Below are positions 60,901 to 64,000 of a DNA stretch of 64,000 nt, piece by piece. Made by a program: the position numbers and the translations under genes. Under the pieces are notes generated by a model. That model saw nothing but the letters and a program-made list of their open reading frames with translations, ran no database searches and was not told the origin of the DNA. The stretch covers positions 19,503,501 to 19,567,500 of the forward strand of contig CM063288.1 in the NCBI GenBank assembly GCA_032173965.1, written 5' to 3'. The first letter of the stretch is position 1. Every line of letters begins with the position of its first letter. The stretch is from Sitta carolinensis (lineage: Eukaryota; Chordata; Aves; Passeriformes; Sittidae).

Positions 60901-63843
60901 AATTTGTACCCTTTTCATGCATTCCTCCTTGTGTTTGCTGACGTTTATGAGATTAGGGTAGGGTGTCATTCCCAAATCACGTGTGCCTAGCTTCAATTTT
61001 CATAGTTTCACATCTGAAGCATTGAAGACTGTCATTGTGGCAATATCTTGGAGGACTGTTTATGTATTGCATAGCAGTAGGTTTCATGGTTTTGTTGGCT
61101 GTACAAGCAAACCTTCTGGTTTTTCTGTCAATTATGTGTAGACTAATGTAAGAGTCATGTGTTCTTTCCTTCTGTCTCAGTATCTGGGGATTTTGCATGT
61201 ATGTGTTATGTTGGTAAACTGAAGTGAGAAAAATGATAGTGCTTAGTATGCTTCTTCTGTTCCAATAGGAAGAGCAAGTCCCTGCAAATATATTCAAAGG
61301 ACATTGCATTTTCACTTCTCCCTACTCTGTCCTGTTATGAATTCTCAGGAATATGAAATCGCCCTTCCTACCCCCAGTGCATTCCTTTAATAAAAACCCC
61401 AAGAAGAGATGAAGTAGGTCTGGTTTTAATTAGGAGTCAAGACAGCTGAGCAAAATCCATTTTCTGAGGGTTTTTTTTGTGAGTGAGGAGGATAAAGGCA
61501 GTGTTCTACAAAATTTTTTGCTCCAATGAATGACGCTGAGATTTCTAGATAGGGAAAGAAGACACTCATACAGATTTTCTTTCTCATTCTCTTTCCTTCA
61601 TGTTGAGGAGTCTGAGATAGCAACAGATTCTTTCAGAGACCACTCTGTGTTCTACGCTTCTATCAGATGCCCCCAATTTTTCTTCATTACTTTTCTTCAG
61701 TAAAGGGCAGAGGGTACCCAGATCCTTAAGGCAGAAAGGAGGTCAAATTAGGGAGGAGATACACTGGTCTCCTTCAAAAGTGATTGAGGTCTGTACCTGA
61801 TGTAGGATATTTTCTGAAGAATAAGTGTTCATTTTCACAGAAGATGCTTTCTCTATTGTGCAATTTTATGCCAAGTTACAAATACCTTTTGAAAGAGACA
61901 TACTGAAGGAAAAGGTTAATACTTACATTTCCAAGAAAGCTGAGCTATAAGGTGCTGCCTTTGAGGAACTGGGGACAATGAAGAAGTGTGAGAGGTGAGA
62001 GTTGGTATTGTATATGTGGACAGAGTATATGGTTACAGAAATAACTTTCCTTACATTCCTTATAGTAAAAAGTACTATATGACACCTCATGTACCAGCAA
62101 AAGGTATTCTTCAGAATTATCCCTGAGGTTTGTTTTGTGAAATAGCACATATGCCTTGGTGAAAGGGAAATTTCAAATTGTAGATCTAGAAAAATAGTTT
62201 TAAACATTCAGGTAGTAGTTTTGATTTAAATCTTAATTATCTTAGTTTTAATGGAAGACTGTCATTGATTTTGTTCTTTGAATTACTTATCAGAAGGTTC
62301 GTGGAAATAAAACATTGATTTCCTTCATATTCCCATGATGAACTAACACATGCTGATCTACAGTTGCTATTTTGTCCACTAATATGAAATCCCTGTCCCT
62401 GCTTCCTTGCTGGTAGATTTTCAGAAGTTCAGTGAGCACTGCAAATCGCCTGAAGAGTGGAAAATTCCCCTGTCACACAAATGCCCTTATCAGCAGCAAC
62501 CAGATGGAGCTCTGAGCAGGCCTATTATCAATGTTAAATTGCCTTTTCTGAGTAGAGAGGATTAAAGCATTCCTTCAGAAATGGATGGCATAAGCTGCAA
62601 ACTTATGGATAGGAATATTCAGAAATGTTGCTATTTTAAAAACATAGGAAAGTATCTTAACAAACACTGCATATCAAAATGTATTATTCCTTTCAAGTTG
62701 ATGAAGCTGAAATTCTTAAAAATAATTTGTTTTGAATAAAAGTCATGCTGTAGTTTCTTTTTAAATGTAGGGGGGTATGTTCTTAGCTTGGATATGCTAT
62801 ATGCCTAAAATTCTAGAATAGATTTTAATATAGATTTGGTCGCATTATATCGAACCTAAAATTATTTCATTTTCTATTAAAGGACAAAATATGTTTAAAA
62901 TGAGATTTCCCGTTTGGATTGAATTAGCAAAACAACACTTCAGAATAGTAGAATTATATTCCTTTATTTTAATTTAAAAAATGTATATTGACATAGTAAA
63001 ACAGGCTCTCAGAGAATGTAACATAAATTGTTTGCTCCAAATCTTGAGAGTAAAAGATAATGCAGTAGTGAAACATCCAATTCCAAAATTAAACAAAATT
63101 ATTGAATTTGGCCTAAACAATTGGTGCCTAAGTATCAGATTACAGACATACTAAGGAAAAAAGCATCAGTGTGACATGCAGAGATTCAGTGTCACAACTC
63201 CTGTTTCATACTAATGAACTGCAAGGAATAGTGTTTCATTCAGAATTAACCTCCAAGGCTTCTATTAACTAATTTATCTATAAAGGGCAGAACTTTAATT
63301 ATAATATAGGAGTGTATTCATAGTTAGTTGATGCCATATCCATTGTACTGTCTGATTGTTTAAAGTGAAACAAAAGCTCTTCCTATAAAGAGAAAACTTT
63401 TTGGATGTATATGATTGACTCAAAGTTAGCCAATCTGTATATTGTCTTTCCAGATTTGCACATAAATTCCCTTATTATGCTGTGTGTGCATGCAGAAGAA
63501 GGCCACAGAATTAACATTTTAAAATTCTTCTTTCACAACTCAATACAGTGCTATGTTAAAAAAGCATTTAAAATCATATATGACAATATCTTGATAAAGT
63601 TTGTTTCGTTCTGAGCTGTATTTTGGCAGTATTTCACAATAAAGATTAATTTACAGTATTCTTTTATTTAGTGTATGCTGGGGGTTTGTCATGATTCATT
63701 TGTGTCTCTAGAAGCTTGAATAATGTTCCATTCAGTACTCTTACATTTTTCTTACAGAACAAACTTGGAACTTGAGCTGGTCCATAGAGGAGGAAATTTG
63801 TGTTCAGGAGGTGCAAGCACAGCTGGGAAAAGATCATGTTTAA
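342..63843 (+). CDS. UBR3: UBR3, E3 ubiquitin-protein ligase (N-recognin family), 30 exons, 3' end outside the window
   Basis: This is the single gene of the window. Exons lie at 342-790, 7812-7951, 8342-8500, 9476-9619, 10235-10284, 13589-13655, 17397-17527, 22749-22977, 24532-24711, 25427-25560, 27746-27832, 28451-28516, 28605-28694, 30210-30338, 30436-30488, 31123-31256, 31739-31824, 33165-33306, 36361-36457, 36882-37023, 39225-39329, 40180-40353, 42023-42483, 46921-47009, 51293-51442, 51972-52105, 55553-55663, 57181-57380, 58187-58323 and 63758-63843. The product carries a UBR box (residues ~88-155, C101-R-T-C104, C113-A-E-C116, C138-D-C140) and a RING-H2 (C1204-x2-C, C1294-x-H-x2-H-x2-C, then C-P-L-C). 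Family knowledge: UBR3 pairs with UBE2A/UBE2B and ubiquitylates targets such as APE1; the fly orthologue acts in Hedgehog and apoptosis signalling; unlike UBR1/UBR2 it is a poor binder of classical N-degrons. The start ATG at 342 has G at -3 and +4. About 430 C-terminal residues are beyond the window. All joins keep frame except exon 27 to exon 28, which is one base short. Confidence 0.96.
3438..3475. repeat. Two-copy 19-bp tandem duplication in intron 1
   Basis: GATTTGCCTTAGGTACCTT at 3438-3456 is followed directly by the same unit with one mismatch (CC to CT) at 3457-3475. It looks like a simple local duplication. Confidence 0.85.
6780..6802. repeat. Poly(T) tract, 23 bases
   Basis: Uninterrupted T run in intron 1, about 1 kb upstream of exon 2. 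Too far away to be that exon's polypyrimidine tract. It may be the reversed A-tail of an old retroposon, but no body can be recognised. Confidence 0.9.
7812..7951 (+). CDS. UBR3: UBR3 exon 2: end of UBR box
   Basis: Residues 150-196. It opens by completing G150, then F-C152-K-R-H155, the last two zinc ligands of the UBR box. The [14 protein letters not shown] helix follows. Acceptor GATAG and donor GTATGT; leaves phase 1. Confidence 0.95.
7952..8341 (+). other. UBR3: UBR3 intron 2 (390 bp, phase 1)
   Basis: Short AT-rich intron with a T-rich acceptor (TTTCAG). Nothing else seen. Confidence 0.9.
8342..8500 (+). CDS. UBR3: UBR3 exon 3
   Basis: Residues 197-249 (…[10 protein letters not shown]… to …Y-K-D-L-S-S). 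Alpha-helical scaffold with the family-typical [16 protein letters not shown] stretch. Phase 1 at both ends. Confidence 0.95.
8501..9475 (+). other. UBR3: UBR3 intron 3 (975 bp, phase 1)
   Basis: AT-rich, donor GTATGT, acceptor ATTCAAG. No other feature seen. Confidence 0.9.
9476..9619 (+). CDS. UBR3: UBR3 exon 4
   Basis: Residues 250-297, starting [20 protein letters not shown] and ending in a Gly/Ser/Thr-rich linker ([10 protein letters not shown]). The donor GTTTGT is weaker than its neighbours. Confidence 0.94.
9620..10234 (+). other. UBR3: UBR3 intron 4 (615 bp, phase 1)
   Basis: AT-rich intron; nothing else recognised. Confidence 0.88.
10235..10284 (+). CDS. UBR3: UBR3 exon 5 (50 nt, small linker exon)
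   Basis: Residues 298-314: [18 protein letters not shown] flexible Gly-rich linker ending in an acidic Ser-containing patch that continues in exon 6. Donor GTGAGA, phase 0. Confidence 0.92.
10285..13588 (+). other. UBR3: UBR3 intron 5 (3.3 kb, phase 0), host of an LTR-like insertion
   Basis: AT-rich intron interrupted by the GC-rich, LTR-like element at 11945-12743. A G run lies near 13381-13389. No exon is supported; the open frames on both strands at ~12035-12645 follow from the high GC content of the insertion. Confidence 0.88.
11937..12751. mobile_element. LTR-like insertion (solo LTR candidate) with 8-bp direct repeats
   Basis: GAGGAGTT at 11937-11944 is repeated exactly at 12744-12751. 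The 799-bp body (11945-12743) starts TGTCTTAGTTTGAAAGACAG, ends in CA, and has no internal protein-coding region. TG…CA termini plus a target duplication suggest a solo LTR. The 5' sequence resembles the songbird endogenous-retrovirus LTRs that start TGTCTTGGTTTGAAAGACAGG; this identification is from memory and not searched. An 8-bp duplication is longer than the 4-6 bp usual for ERVs, so family and exact 3' edge are uncertain. The termini do not form an inverted repeat, which argues against a hAT transposon. Confidence 0.65.
13589..13655 (+). CDS. UBR3: UBR3 exon 6: acidic/basic linker with NLS-like cluster
   Basis: Residues 315-336: [22 protein letters not shown]. With the end of exon 5 this gives D-S-S-D-E-E-D followed by K325-R-K-R-V-K330, which looks like a monopartite nuclear-localisation signal beside CK2-type Ser sites. 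Leaves phase 1. Confidence 0.94.
13656..17396 (+). other. UBR3: UBR3 intron 6 (3.7 kb, phase 1)
   Basis: AT-rich. Holds an imperfect inverted repeat (14997-15179) and a purine-biased stretch around 14330-14700. No exon or RNA gene is supported. Confidence 0.85.
14997..15179. repeat. Imperfect inverted repeat, ~45-bp arms, 91-bp loop
   Basis: Arm 1 (14997-15043) begins GGGAGTCTGC and ends CTGTTTTTATTAAATA. Arm 2 (15135-15179) is nearly its reverse complement, beginning TATTAAATAAAAACAG and ending GCAGACTCCC, with two gap positions and several mismatches in the middle. The structure could fold as a long hairpin in the UBR3 transcript, or be a remnant of a palindromic MITE. Confidence 0.75.
17397..17527 (+). 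CDS. UBR3: UBR3 exon 7
   Basis: Residues 337-380, [13 protein letters not shown]… to …L-P-D-Q-D-Y-K. Highly conserved helical scaffold. Acceptor ATGCAG, donor GTACTT, leaves phase 0. Confidence 0.95.
17528..22748 (+). other. UBR3: UBR3 intron 7 (5.2 kb, phase 0)
   Basis: Mostly AT-rich unique sequence. The stretch ~17940-18320 is less AT-rich than its surroundings, but I do not recognise a repeat family. An A-rich run lies near 21040-21050. No exon is supported. Confidence 0.82.
22749..22977 (+). CDS. UBR3: UBR3 exon 8
   Basis: Residues 381-456, [11 protein letters not shown]… to …C-L-I-K-S-E-L-Q. Amphipathic helices, including the hydrophobic [13 protein letters not shown]. Acceptor TTTGCAG, donor GTAGGT, leaves phase 1. 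Confidence 0.96.
22978..24531 (+). other. UBR3: UBR3 intron 8 (1.55 kb, phase 1)
   Basis: AT-rich, with a T-rich tract before the acceptor (TTTTGTTTTGTTTTG near 24504). Nothing else recognised. Confidence 0.88.
24532..24711 (+). CDS. UBR3: UBR3 exon 9
   Basis: Residues 457-516, [14 protein letters not shown]… to …M-N-F-V-S-F-F-Q. Scaffold region. Phase 1 at both ends (180 nt), so skipping it would keep the frame. Confidence 0.95.
24712..25426 (+). other. UBR3: UBR3 intron 9 (715 bp, phase 1)
   Basis: AT-rich; no other feature seen. Confidence 0.9.
25427..25560 (+). CDS. UBR3: UBR3 exon 10
   Basis: Residues 517-561, [12 protein letters not shown]… to …[10 protein letters not shown]. Donor GTAAGG, leaves phase 0. 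Confidence 0.95.
25561..27745 (+). other. UBR3: UBR3 intron 10 (2.2 kb, phase 0)
   Basis: AT-rich, with a CR1 3' fragment at 27229-27646 that ends only ~100 bases before exon 11. The reading frame of exon 11 stays open back through the end of this intron, but no phase-compatible acceptor supports a longer exon. Confidence 0.88.
27229..27646 (+). mobile_element. CR1 LINE 3'-end fragment
   Basis: Shows the signature run of avian CR1 3' ends in order: a GAGCGGCTGAGGGAGCTGGA-type segment, TTTAGCCTGGAGAAGAGAAG, the AACAGGAAGAACTTCTTCATG block, GGGAAGTAGTGGAGTC, and GATCTTGGATGTCTTTTCCA near the 3' end. It is 5'-truncated and non-coding, as is usual for CR1 copies. It sits in sense orientation in intron 10, directly upstream of exon 11. 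Confidence 0.92.
27746..27832 (+). CDS. UBR3: UBR3 exon 11
   Basis: Residues 562-590, [18 protein letters not shown]… to …F-V-D-E. 87 nt, phase 0 both sides. Acceptor TACTGCAG, donor GTGAAT. Confidence 0.95.
27833..28450 (+). other. UBR3: UBR3 intron 11 (618 bp, phase 0)
   Basis: AT-rich intron with nothing further recognised. Confidence 0.9.
28451..28516 (+). CDS. UBR3: UBR3 exon 12 (66 nt)
   Basis: Residues 591-612, [22 protein letters not shown]. Matches the conserved motif of UBR1/2/3-type ligases (F-H-x-P-L-x-R). It is followed by an 88-bp intron, the shortest in the gene here. Confidence 0.95.
28605..28694 (+). CDS. UBR3: UBR3 exon 13 (90 nt)
   Basis: Residues 613-642, [14 protein letters not shown]… to …M-I-H-P-L-Q-I-Q. 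Phase 0 both sides. Confidence 0.95.
29412..29820 (+). mobile_element. CR1 LINE 3'-end fragment (first of two)
   Basis: GGGCTGGAGCAGCTCTGTTA, TTGGCCTGGAGAAGAGAAGG, ACTGTGAGGGTGGTAAAACA, ACTGGAGCAGGTTGTCCATG and CCCATCCCTGGGAACATCCA follow the CR1 3' consensus order. It ends in the usual ATCCCTTCCAACCCAAGA and TCTATGG tail. Confidence 0.92.
29825..30127 (+). mobile_element. CR1 LINE 3'-end fragment (second, abutting the first)
   Basis: A second 5'-truncated copy starts at the tail of the first: GTGACAGGACAAGGGGCAGT, the ACTCTGGAACAGGTTGCCCA block, GGTCCCTTCCAGTCCAAACT and a TTCCATGAT…TCTATGAT tail. Orientation is the same as the first copy, and its divergence suggests a separate subfamily and insertion. 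It ends 82 bases upstream of exon 14. Confidence 0.9.
30210..30338 (+). CDS. UBR3: UBR3 exon 14
   Basis: Residues 643-685, [15 protein letters not shown]… to …D-P-D-I-F-L-L-Q. The M-W-V-R-N-G segment is a UBR1/2/3 family hallmark. The next intron is only 97 bp. Confidence 0.96.
30436..30488 (+). CDS. UBR3: UBR3 exon 15 (53 nt)
   Basis: Residues 686-702, [17 protein letters not shown] plus two bases of the next Arg. Leaves phase 2. Confidence 0.95.
30489..31122 (+). other. UBR3: UBR3 intron 15 (634 bp, phase 2)
   Basis: AT-rich; nothing else recognised. Confidence 0.9.
31123..31256 (+). CDS. UBR3: UBR3 exon 16
   Basis: Residues 703-747, [14 protein letters not shown]… to …L-L-S-L-R-L-H-L. 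Leaves phase 1. Confidence 0.95.
31257..31738 (+). other. UBR3: UBR3 intron 16 (482 bp, phase 1)
   Basis: AT-rich; nothing else recognised. Confidence 0.9.
31739..31824 (+). CDS. UBR3: UBR3 exon 17, ending at a U12-type donor
   Basis: Residues 748-776, [12 protein letters not shown]… to …H-S-S-L-L-D-L. It ends GATCTC in phase 0, directly followed by ATATCCTT. There is no GT donor near the end, and open reading continues only seven codons before a TAA at 31846. Confidence 0.95.
31825..33164 (+). other. UBR3: UBR3 intron 17: minor-spliceosome (U12) AT-AC intron
   Basis: The 5' splice site ATATCCTT matches the U12 AT-AC consensus at all eight positions. TTCCTTAAC at 33145-33153 matches the U12 branch-site consensus, with the branch A ~12 bases from the intron end. 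The intron ends in …AGCATTAC and exon 18 opens ATT CCA, giving the family junction D-L | I-P-E-N. It has no 3' polypyrimidine tract, as expected for this class. 1,340 bp, phase 0. Confidence 0.95.
33165..33306 (+). CDS. UBR3: UBR3 exon 18
   Basis: Residues 777-823, [15 protein letters not shown]… to …G-M-Y-T-P-K. Entered through a U12 AC acceptor, left through an ordinary GTATGG donor in phase 1. Confidence 0.95.
33307..36360 (+). other. UBR3: UBR3 intron 18 (3.05 kb, phase 1)
   Basis: AT-rich, with a C-rich patch including (CCA)5 near 33472-33487. No exon, transposon or RNA gene recognised. Confidence 0.86.
33472..33487. repeat. (CCA)5 microsatellite
   Basis: Five consecutive CCA/ACC units inside a C- and A-rich stretch of intron 18. 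Confidence 0.8.
36361..36457 (+). CDS. UBR3: UBR3 exon 19
   Basis: Residues 824-855, [12 protein letters not shown]… to …M-D-R-Y-T-A. Leaves phase 2 inside the next Phe codon. Donor GTAAGT. Confidence 0.95.
36458..36881 (+). other. UBR3: UBR3 intron 19 (424 bp, phase 2)
   Basis: AT-rich; nothing else recognised. Confidence 0.9.
36882..37023 (+). CDS. UBR3: UBR3 exon 20
   Basis: Residues 856-903, [17 protein letters not shown]… to …L-F-T-L-L-Y-K. The P-W-P-P-Y motif is conserved in UBR3. Leaves phase 0. Confidence 0.95.
37024..39224 (+). other. UBR3: UBR3 intron 20 (2.2 kb, phase 0)
   Basis: AT-rich, with an A-rich run (39088-39117). Open frames near 37575-38014 are not supported as exons. 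Confidence 0.86.
39225..39329 (+). CDS. UBR3: UBR3 exon 21
   Basis: Residues 904-938, [14 protein letters not shown]… ending in an acidic [10 protein letters not shown] tail. 105 nt, phase 0 both sides. Confidence 0.95.
39330..40179 (+). other. UBR3: UBR3 intron 21 (850 bp, phase 0)
   Basis: AT-rich; nothing else recognised. Confidence 0.9.
40180..40353 (+). CDS. UBR3: UBR3 exon 22
   Basis: Residues 939-996, [16 protein letters not shown]… to a Ser/Pro-rich end ([13 protein letters not shown]). 174 nt, phase 0 both sides. Donor GTAAGT. Confidence 0.95.
40354..42022 (+). other. UBR3: UBR3 intron 22 (1.7 kb, phase 0)
   Basis: AT-rich; nothing else recognised. Confidence 0.88.
42023..42483 (+). 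CDS. UBR3: UBR3 exon 23 (461 nt, longest in the window)
   Basis: Residues 997-1149, from [18 protein letters not shown] through the P-P-W-L-D-N-V-D loop to the Lys/Glu-rich D-K-E-E-R. It includes a winged-helix-like stretch ([15 protein letters not shown]) that the family places before the RING; that fold is inferred. Donor GTAACA, leaves phase 2. Confidence 0.96.
42912..42954. repeat. Poly(T) tract, 43 bases
   Basis: Unbroken T run, long enough that its exact length in the assembly is doubtful. A second T run switching to A (43008-43027) lies 50 bases on. Confidence 0.95.
46476..46497. repeat. TTA/TTG trinucleotide microsatellite
   Basis: TTATTATTATTGTTATTATTA-type short array in intron 23. 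Confidence 0.75.
46921..47009 (+). CDS. UBR3: UBR3 exon 24: charged helical linker before the RING
   Basis: Residues 1150-1179, [24 protein letters not shown]… to M-D-V. With the end of exon 23 it makes a long Lys/Arg/Glu/Gln helix. The same kind of helix precedes the RING in UBR1 and UBR2 and helps hold the E2 there. Leaves phase 1. Confidence 0.95.
47010..51292 (+). other. UBR3: UBR3 intron 24 (4.3 kb, phase 1)
   Basis: AT-rich. Holds an ATT/ATC microsatellite (~47271-47292), a 16-bp partial tandem repeat (GCTCCTGGTTA units, ~48083-48115) and a CTCF-like motif (50184-50197). No exon or RNA gene is supported. Confidence 0.84.
50184..50197 (+). promoter_or_regulatory. CTCF-like motif (weak candidate)
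   Basis: CCACTAGATGGTGA fits the CTCF core CCASYAGRKGGCRS except for T in place of the central C after GG. One match by eye in 64 kb is weak evidence. Confidence 0.25.
51293..51442 (+). CDS. UBR3: UBR3 exon 25: first zinc pair of the RING
   Basis: Residues 1180-1229. An acidic start ([10 protein letters not shown]) is followed by Y-D-C1204-V-I-C1207-G-Q-S-G, the first two RING ligands, and then L-V-V-L-L-Q-A-S-S. 150 nt, phase 1 both sides. Confidence 0.95.
51443..51971 (+). other. UBR3: UBR3 intron 25 (529 bp, phase 1)
   Basis: Contains a compound TG/TA microsatellite (51757-51811). Acceptor TTCACACAG. Confidence 0.9.
51757..51811. repeat. Compound (TG)n/(TA)n microsatellite
   Basis: TG units (51762-51774), TA units (51778-51796) and TG units again (51796-51811), about 160 bases upstream of exon 26. 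Such tracts are polymorphic, and UG-rich RNA can bind splicing regulators. Confidence 0.92.
51972..52105 (+). CDS. UBR3: UBR3 exon 26: long RING loop
   Basis: Residues 1230-1274, [10 protein letters not shown]… [12 protein letters not shown]… to L-Q-R-Y-F-K-D. It lies between the second and third RING ligands. It is noticeably more GC-rich at silent positions (GCGGCGCTGCACGACGTG) than neighbouring exons. Leaves phase 0. Confidence 0.94.
52106..55552 (+). other. UBR3: UBR3 intron 26 (3.4 kb, phase 0)
   Basis: AT-rich, T-rich around 54270-54323. No exon, transposon or RNA gene recognised. Confidence 0.86.
55553..55663 (+). CDS. UBR3: UBR3 exon 27: middle zinc ligands of the RING-H2
   Basis: Residues 1275-1311, [14 protein letters not shown]… then T-C1294-G-H1296-T-L-H1299-I-D-C1302, the C-x-H-x2-H-x2-C core of a RING-H2, ending Y-M-E-S-L-R. 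The end given here uses the strongest donor, CGG|GTAAGT, in phase 0. A second GT four bases on (55668, GTAAAA) forms a GTAAGTAA tandem donor. With this end the exon does not join exon 28 in frame. Confidence 0.93.
55664..57180 (+). other. UBR3: UBR3 intron 27 (1.5 kb)
   Basis: AT-rich apart from a G/T-rich block (55985-56100) with a possible G-quadruplex. It has competing splice sites: donors at 55664 and 55668, acceptor AGs at 57158 and 57180. Confidence 0.85.
56020..56048 (+). other. Potential G-quadruplex on the sense strand
   Basis: Runs GGGGG, GGGGG, GGGGG and GGG are separated by loops of 1, 10 and 1 bases, in the G/T-rich block of intron 27. The 10-base middle loop makes stability uncertain. 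Confidence 0.5.
57181..57380 (+). CDS. UBR3: UBR3 exon 28: last zinc pair of the RING; one base short at its 5' end
   Basis: Read from GAC at 57183 it gives [21 protein letters not shown], which contains the C-P-L-C final RING ligands. A helical linker ([14 protein letters not shown]) follows. The donor CCA|GTAAGC is in phase 0 and joins exon 29 correctly. At 200 nt the exon is not a multiple of three although both its flanks are phase 0. The family codon AAT (Asn) is represented only by AT after the acceptor TTTTAG. Read directly from exon 27, the frame would lose C-P-L-C and end at TAA (57382). Confidence 0.88.
57381..58186 (+). other. UBR3: UBR3 intron 28 (806 bp, phase 0)
   Basis: AT-rich; acceptor TTTGATCAG. 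Nothing else recognised. Confidence 0.9.
58187..58323 (+). CDS. UBR3: UBR3 exon 29
   Basis: Encodes [15 protein letters not shown]… to …F-L-F-M-Y-S-V-A, about residues 1379-1424. Highly conserved region just after the RING. Donor GTGGGT, leaves phase 2. Confidence 0.95.
59266..59338 (+). mobile_element. Degraded CR1 LINE 3' tail
   Basis: ACAGAAGGTTAGACCACCTA, ATCTCCAGA and a TTATTCTATGG end follow the order of the CR1 3' terminus (…GGTTAGACCACCTGATCTCC…TTCTATG). Heavily diverged and short. Confidence 0.5.
60759..60772 (-). promoter_or_regulatory. CTCF-like motif, minus strand (weak candidate)
   Basis: The reverse complement reads CCGCCAGGTGGTAG, close to the CTCF core CCGCGNGGNGGCAG with two differences. 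It faces the forward motif at 50184, so the pair would be convergent. Confidence 0.28.
63758..63843 (+). CDS. UBR3: UBR3 exon 30 (last in window)
   Basis: Completes the Arg codon, then [28 protein letters not shown], with one base of the next codon before donor GTAAGT. The remaining C-terminal exons are beyond the window. Confidence 0.95.
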
Positions 63844-64000
63844 GTAAGTTCCATGTTATTACATGCAGTATAAATTATTAGAATATTGAATAAAGGTGCT
63901 TGGTTCTTTCTGGTATTTTTTTTTTTAATTACATCAACTTTTTCCTTTTAAAAGCTTTTTTTTCTGCCATAAGGAGTATTTGGTTTCTTGTTTCTGTTAG
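63844..64000 (+). other. UBR3: Start of UBR3 intron 30 (phase 1)
   Basis: AT-rich intron start, cut by the window edge. Confidence 0.9.

Larger units (their letters stand above)
58324..63757 (+). other. UBR3: UBR3 intron 29 (5.4 kb, phase 2)
   Basis: AT-rich. Holds a worn CR1 tail (59266-59338) and a CTCF-like motif on the minus strand (60759-60772). No exon or RNA gene supported. Confidence 0.85.

Overview
The window is eukaryotic. It holds the 5' three-quarters of one large split gene on the + strand, UBR3 (E3 ubiquitin ligase, UBR-box N-recognin family). The source is almost certainly a bird. The evidence is CR1 LINE 3' fragments (27229-27646, 29412-30127), an insertion whose ends look like a songbird-type LTR (11945-12743), a CpG-island first exon, and compact AT-rich introns of 88 bp to 7 kb. 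I found no second protein-coding gene, no bacterial-type operon and no CRISPR array.

Layout: a CpG-island promoter and 5' UTR (about 1-341) lead into exon 1 (342-790). Twenty-nine further coding exons follow, ending with exon 30 at 63758-63843, and the window closes in intron 30. The exons add up to 4,356 coding bases, about 1,452 residues. The family protein is usually near 1,890 residues, so roughly the last 430 residues (C-terminal UBR-family domain) and the 3' UTR lie beyond the window.

The encoded protein has, in order: an Ala/Gly-rich N-terminus; the zinc-binding UBR box (about residues 88-155); an acidic stretch followed by a K-R-K-R-V-K basic cluster (about 310-331); a long helical scaffold; a charged helical linker (about 1140-1175); and a RING-H2 domain split over exons 25-28, with an unusually long loop carrying exon 26. 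By family knowledge it works with a UBE2A/UBE2B-type E2 enzyme to ubiquitylate substrates in cytosol and nucleus.

Two points stand out. (1) Intron 17 (31825-33164) is a textbook U12-type AT-AC intron: ATATCCTT donor, TTCCTTAAC branch site, terminal AC, and no workable GT-AG alternative. (2) Exons 27 and 28 do not join in frame through their best splice sites. One base is missing at the start of exon 28, exactly where the RING domain is completed. The cause could be an assembly error, a second donor 4 bases downstream in a GTAAGTAA tandem donor, or an upstream acceptor that adds eight codons while dropping one. Lesser points are the LTR-like insertion with an unusual 8-bp target duplication, a 45-bp-arm inverted repeat in intron 6, and back-to-back CR1 fragments next to exon 14.
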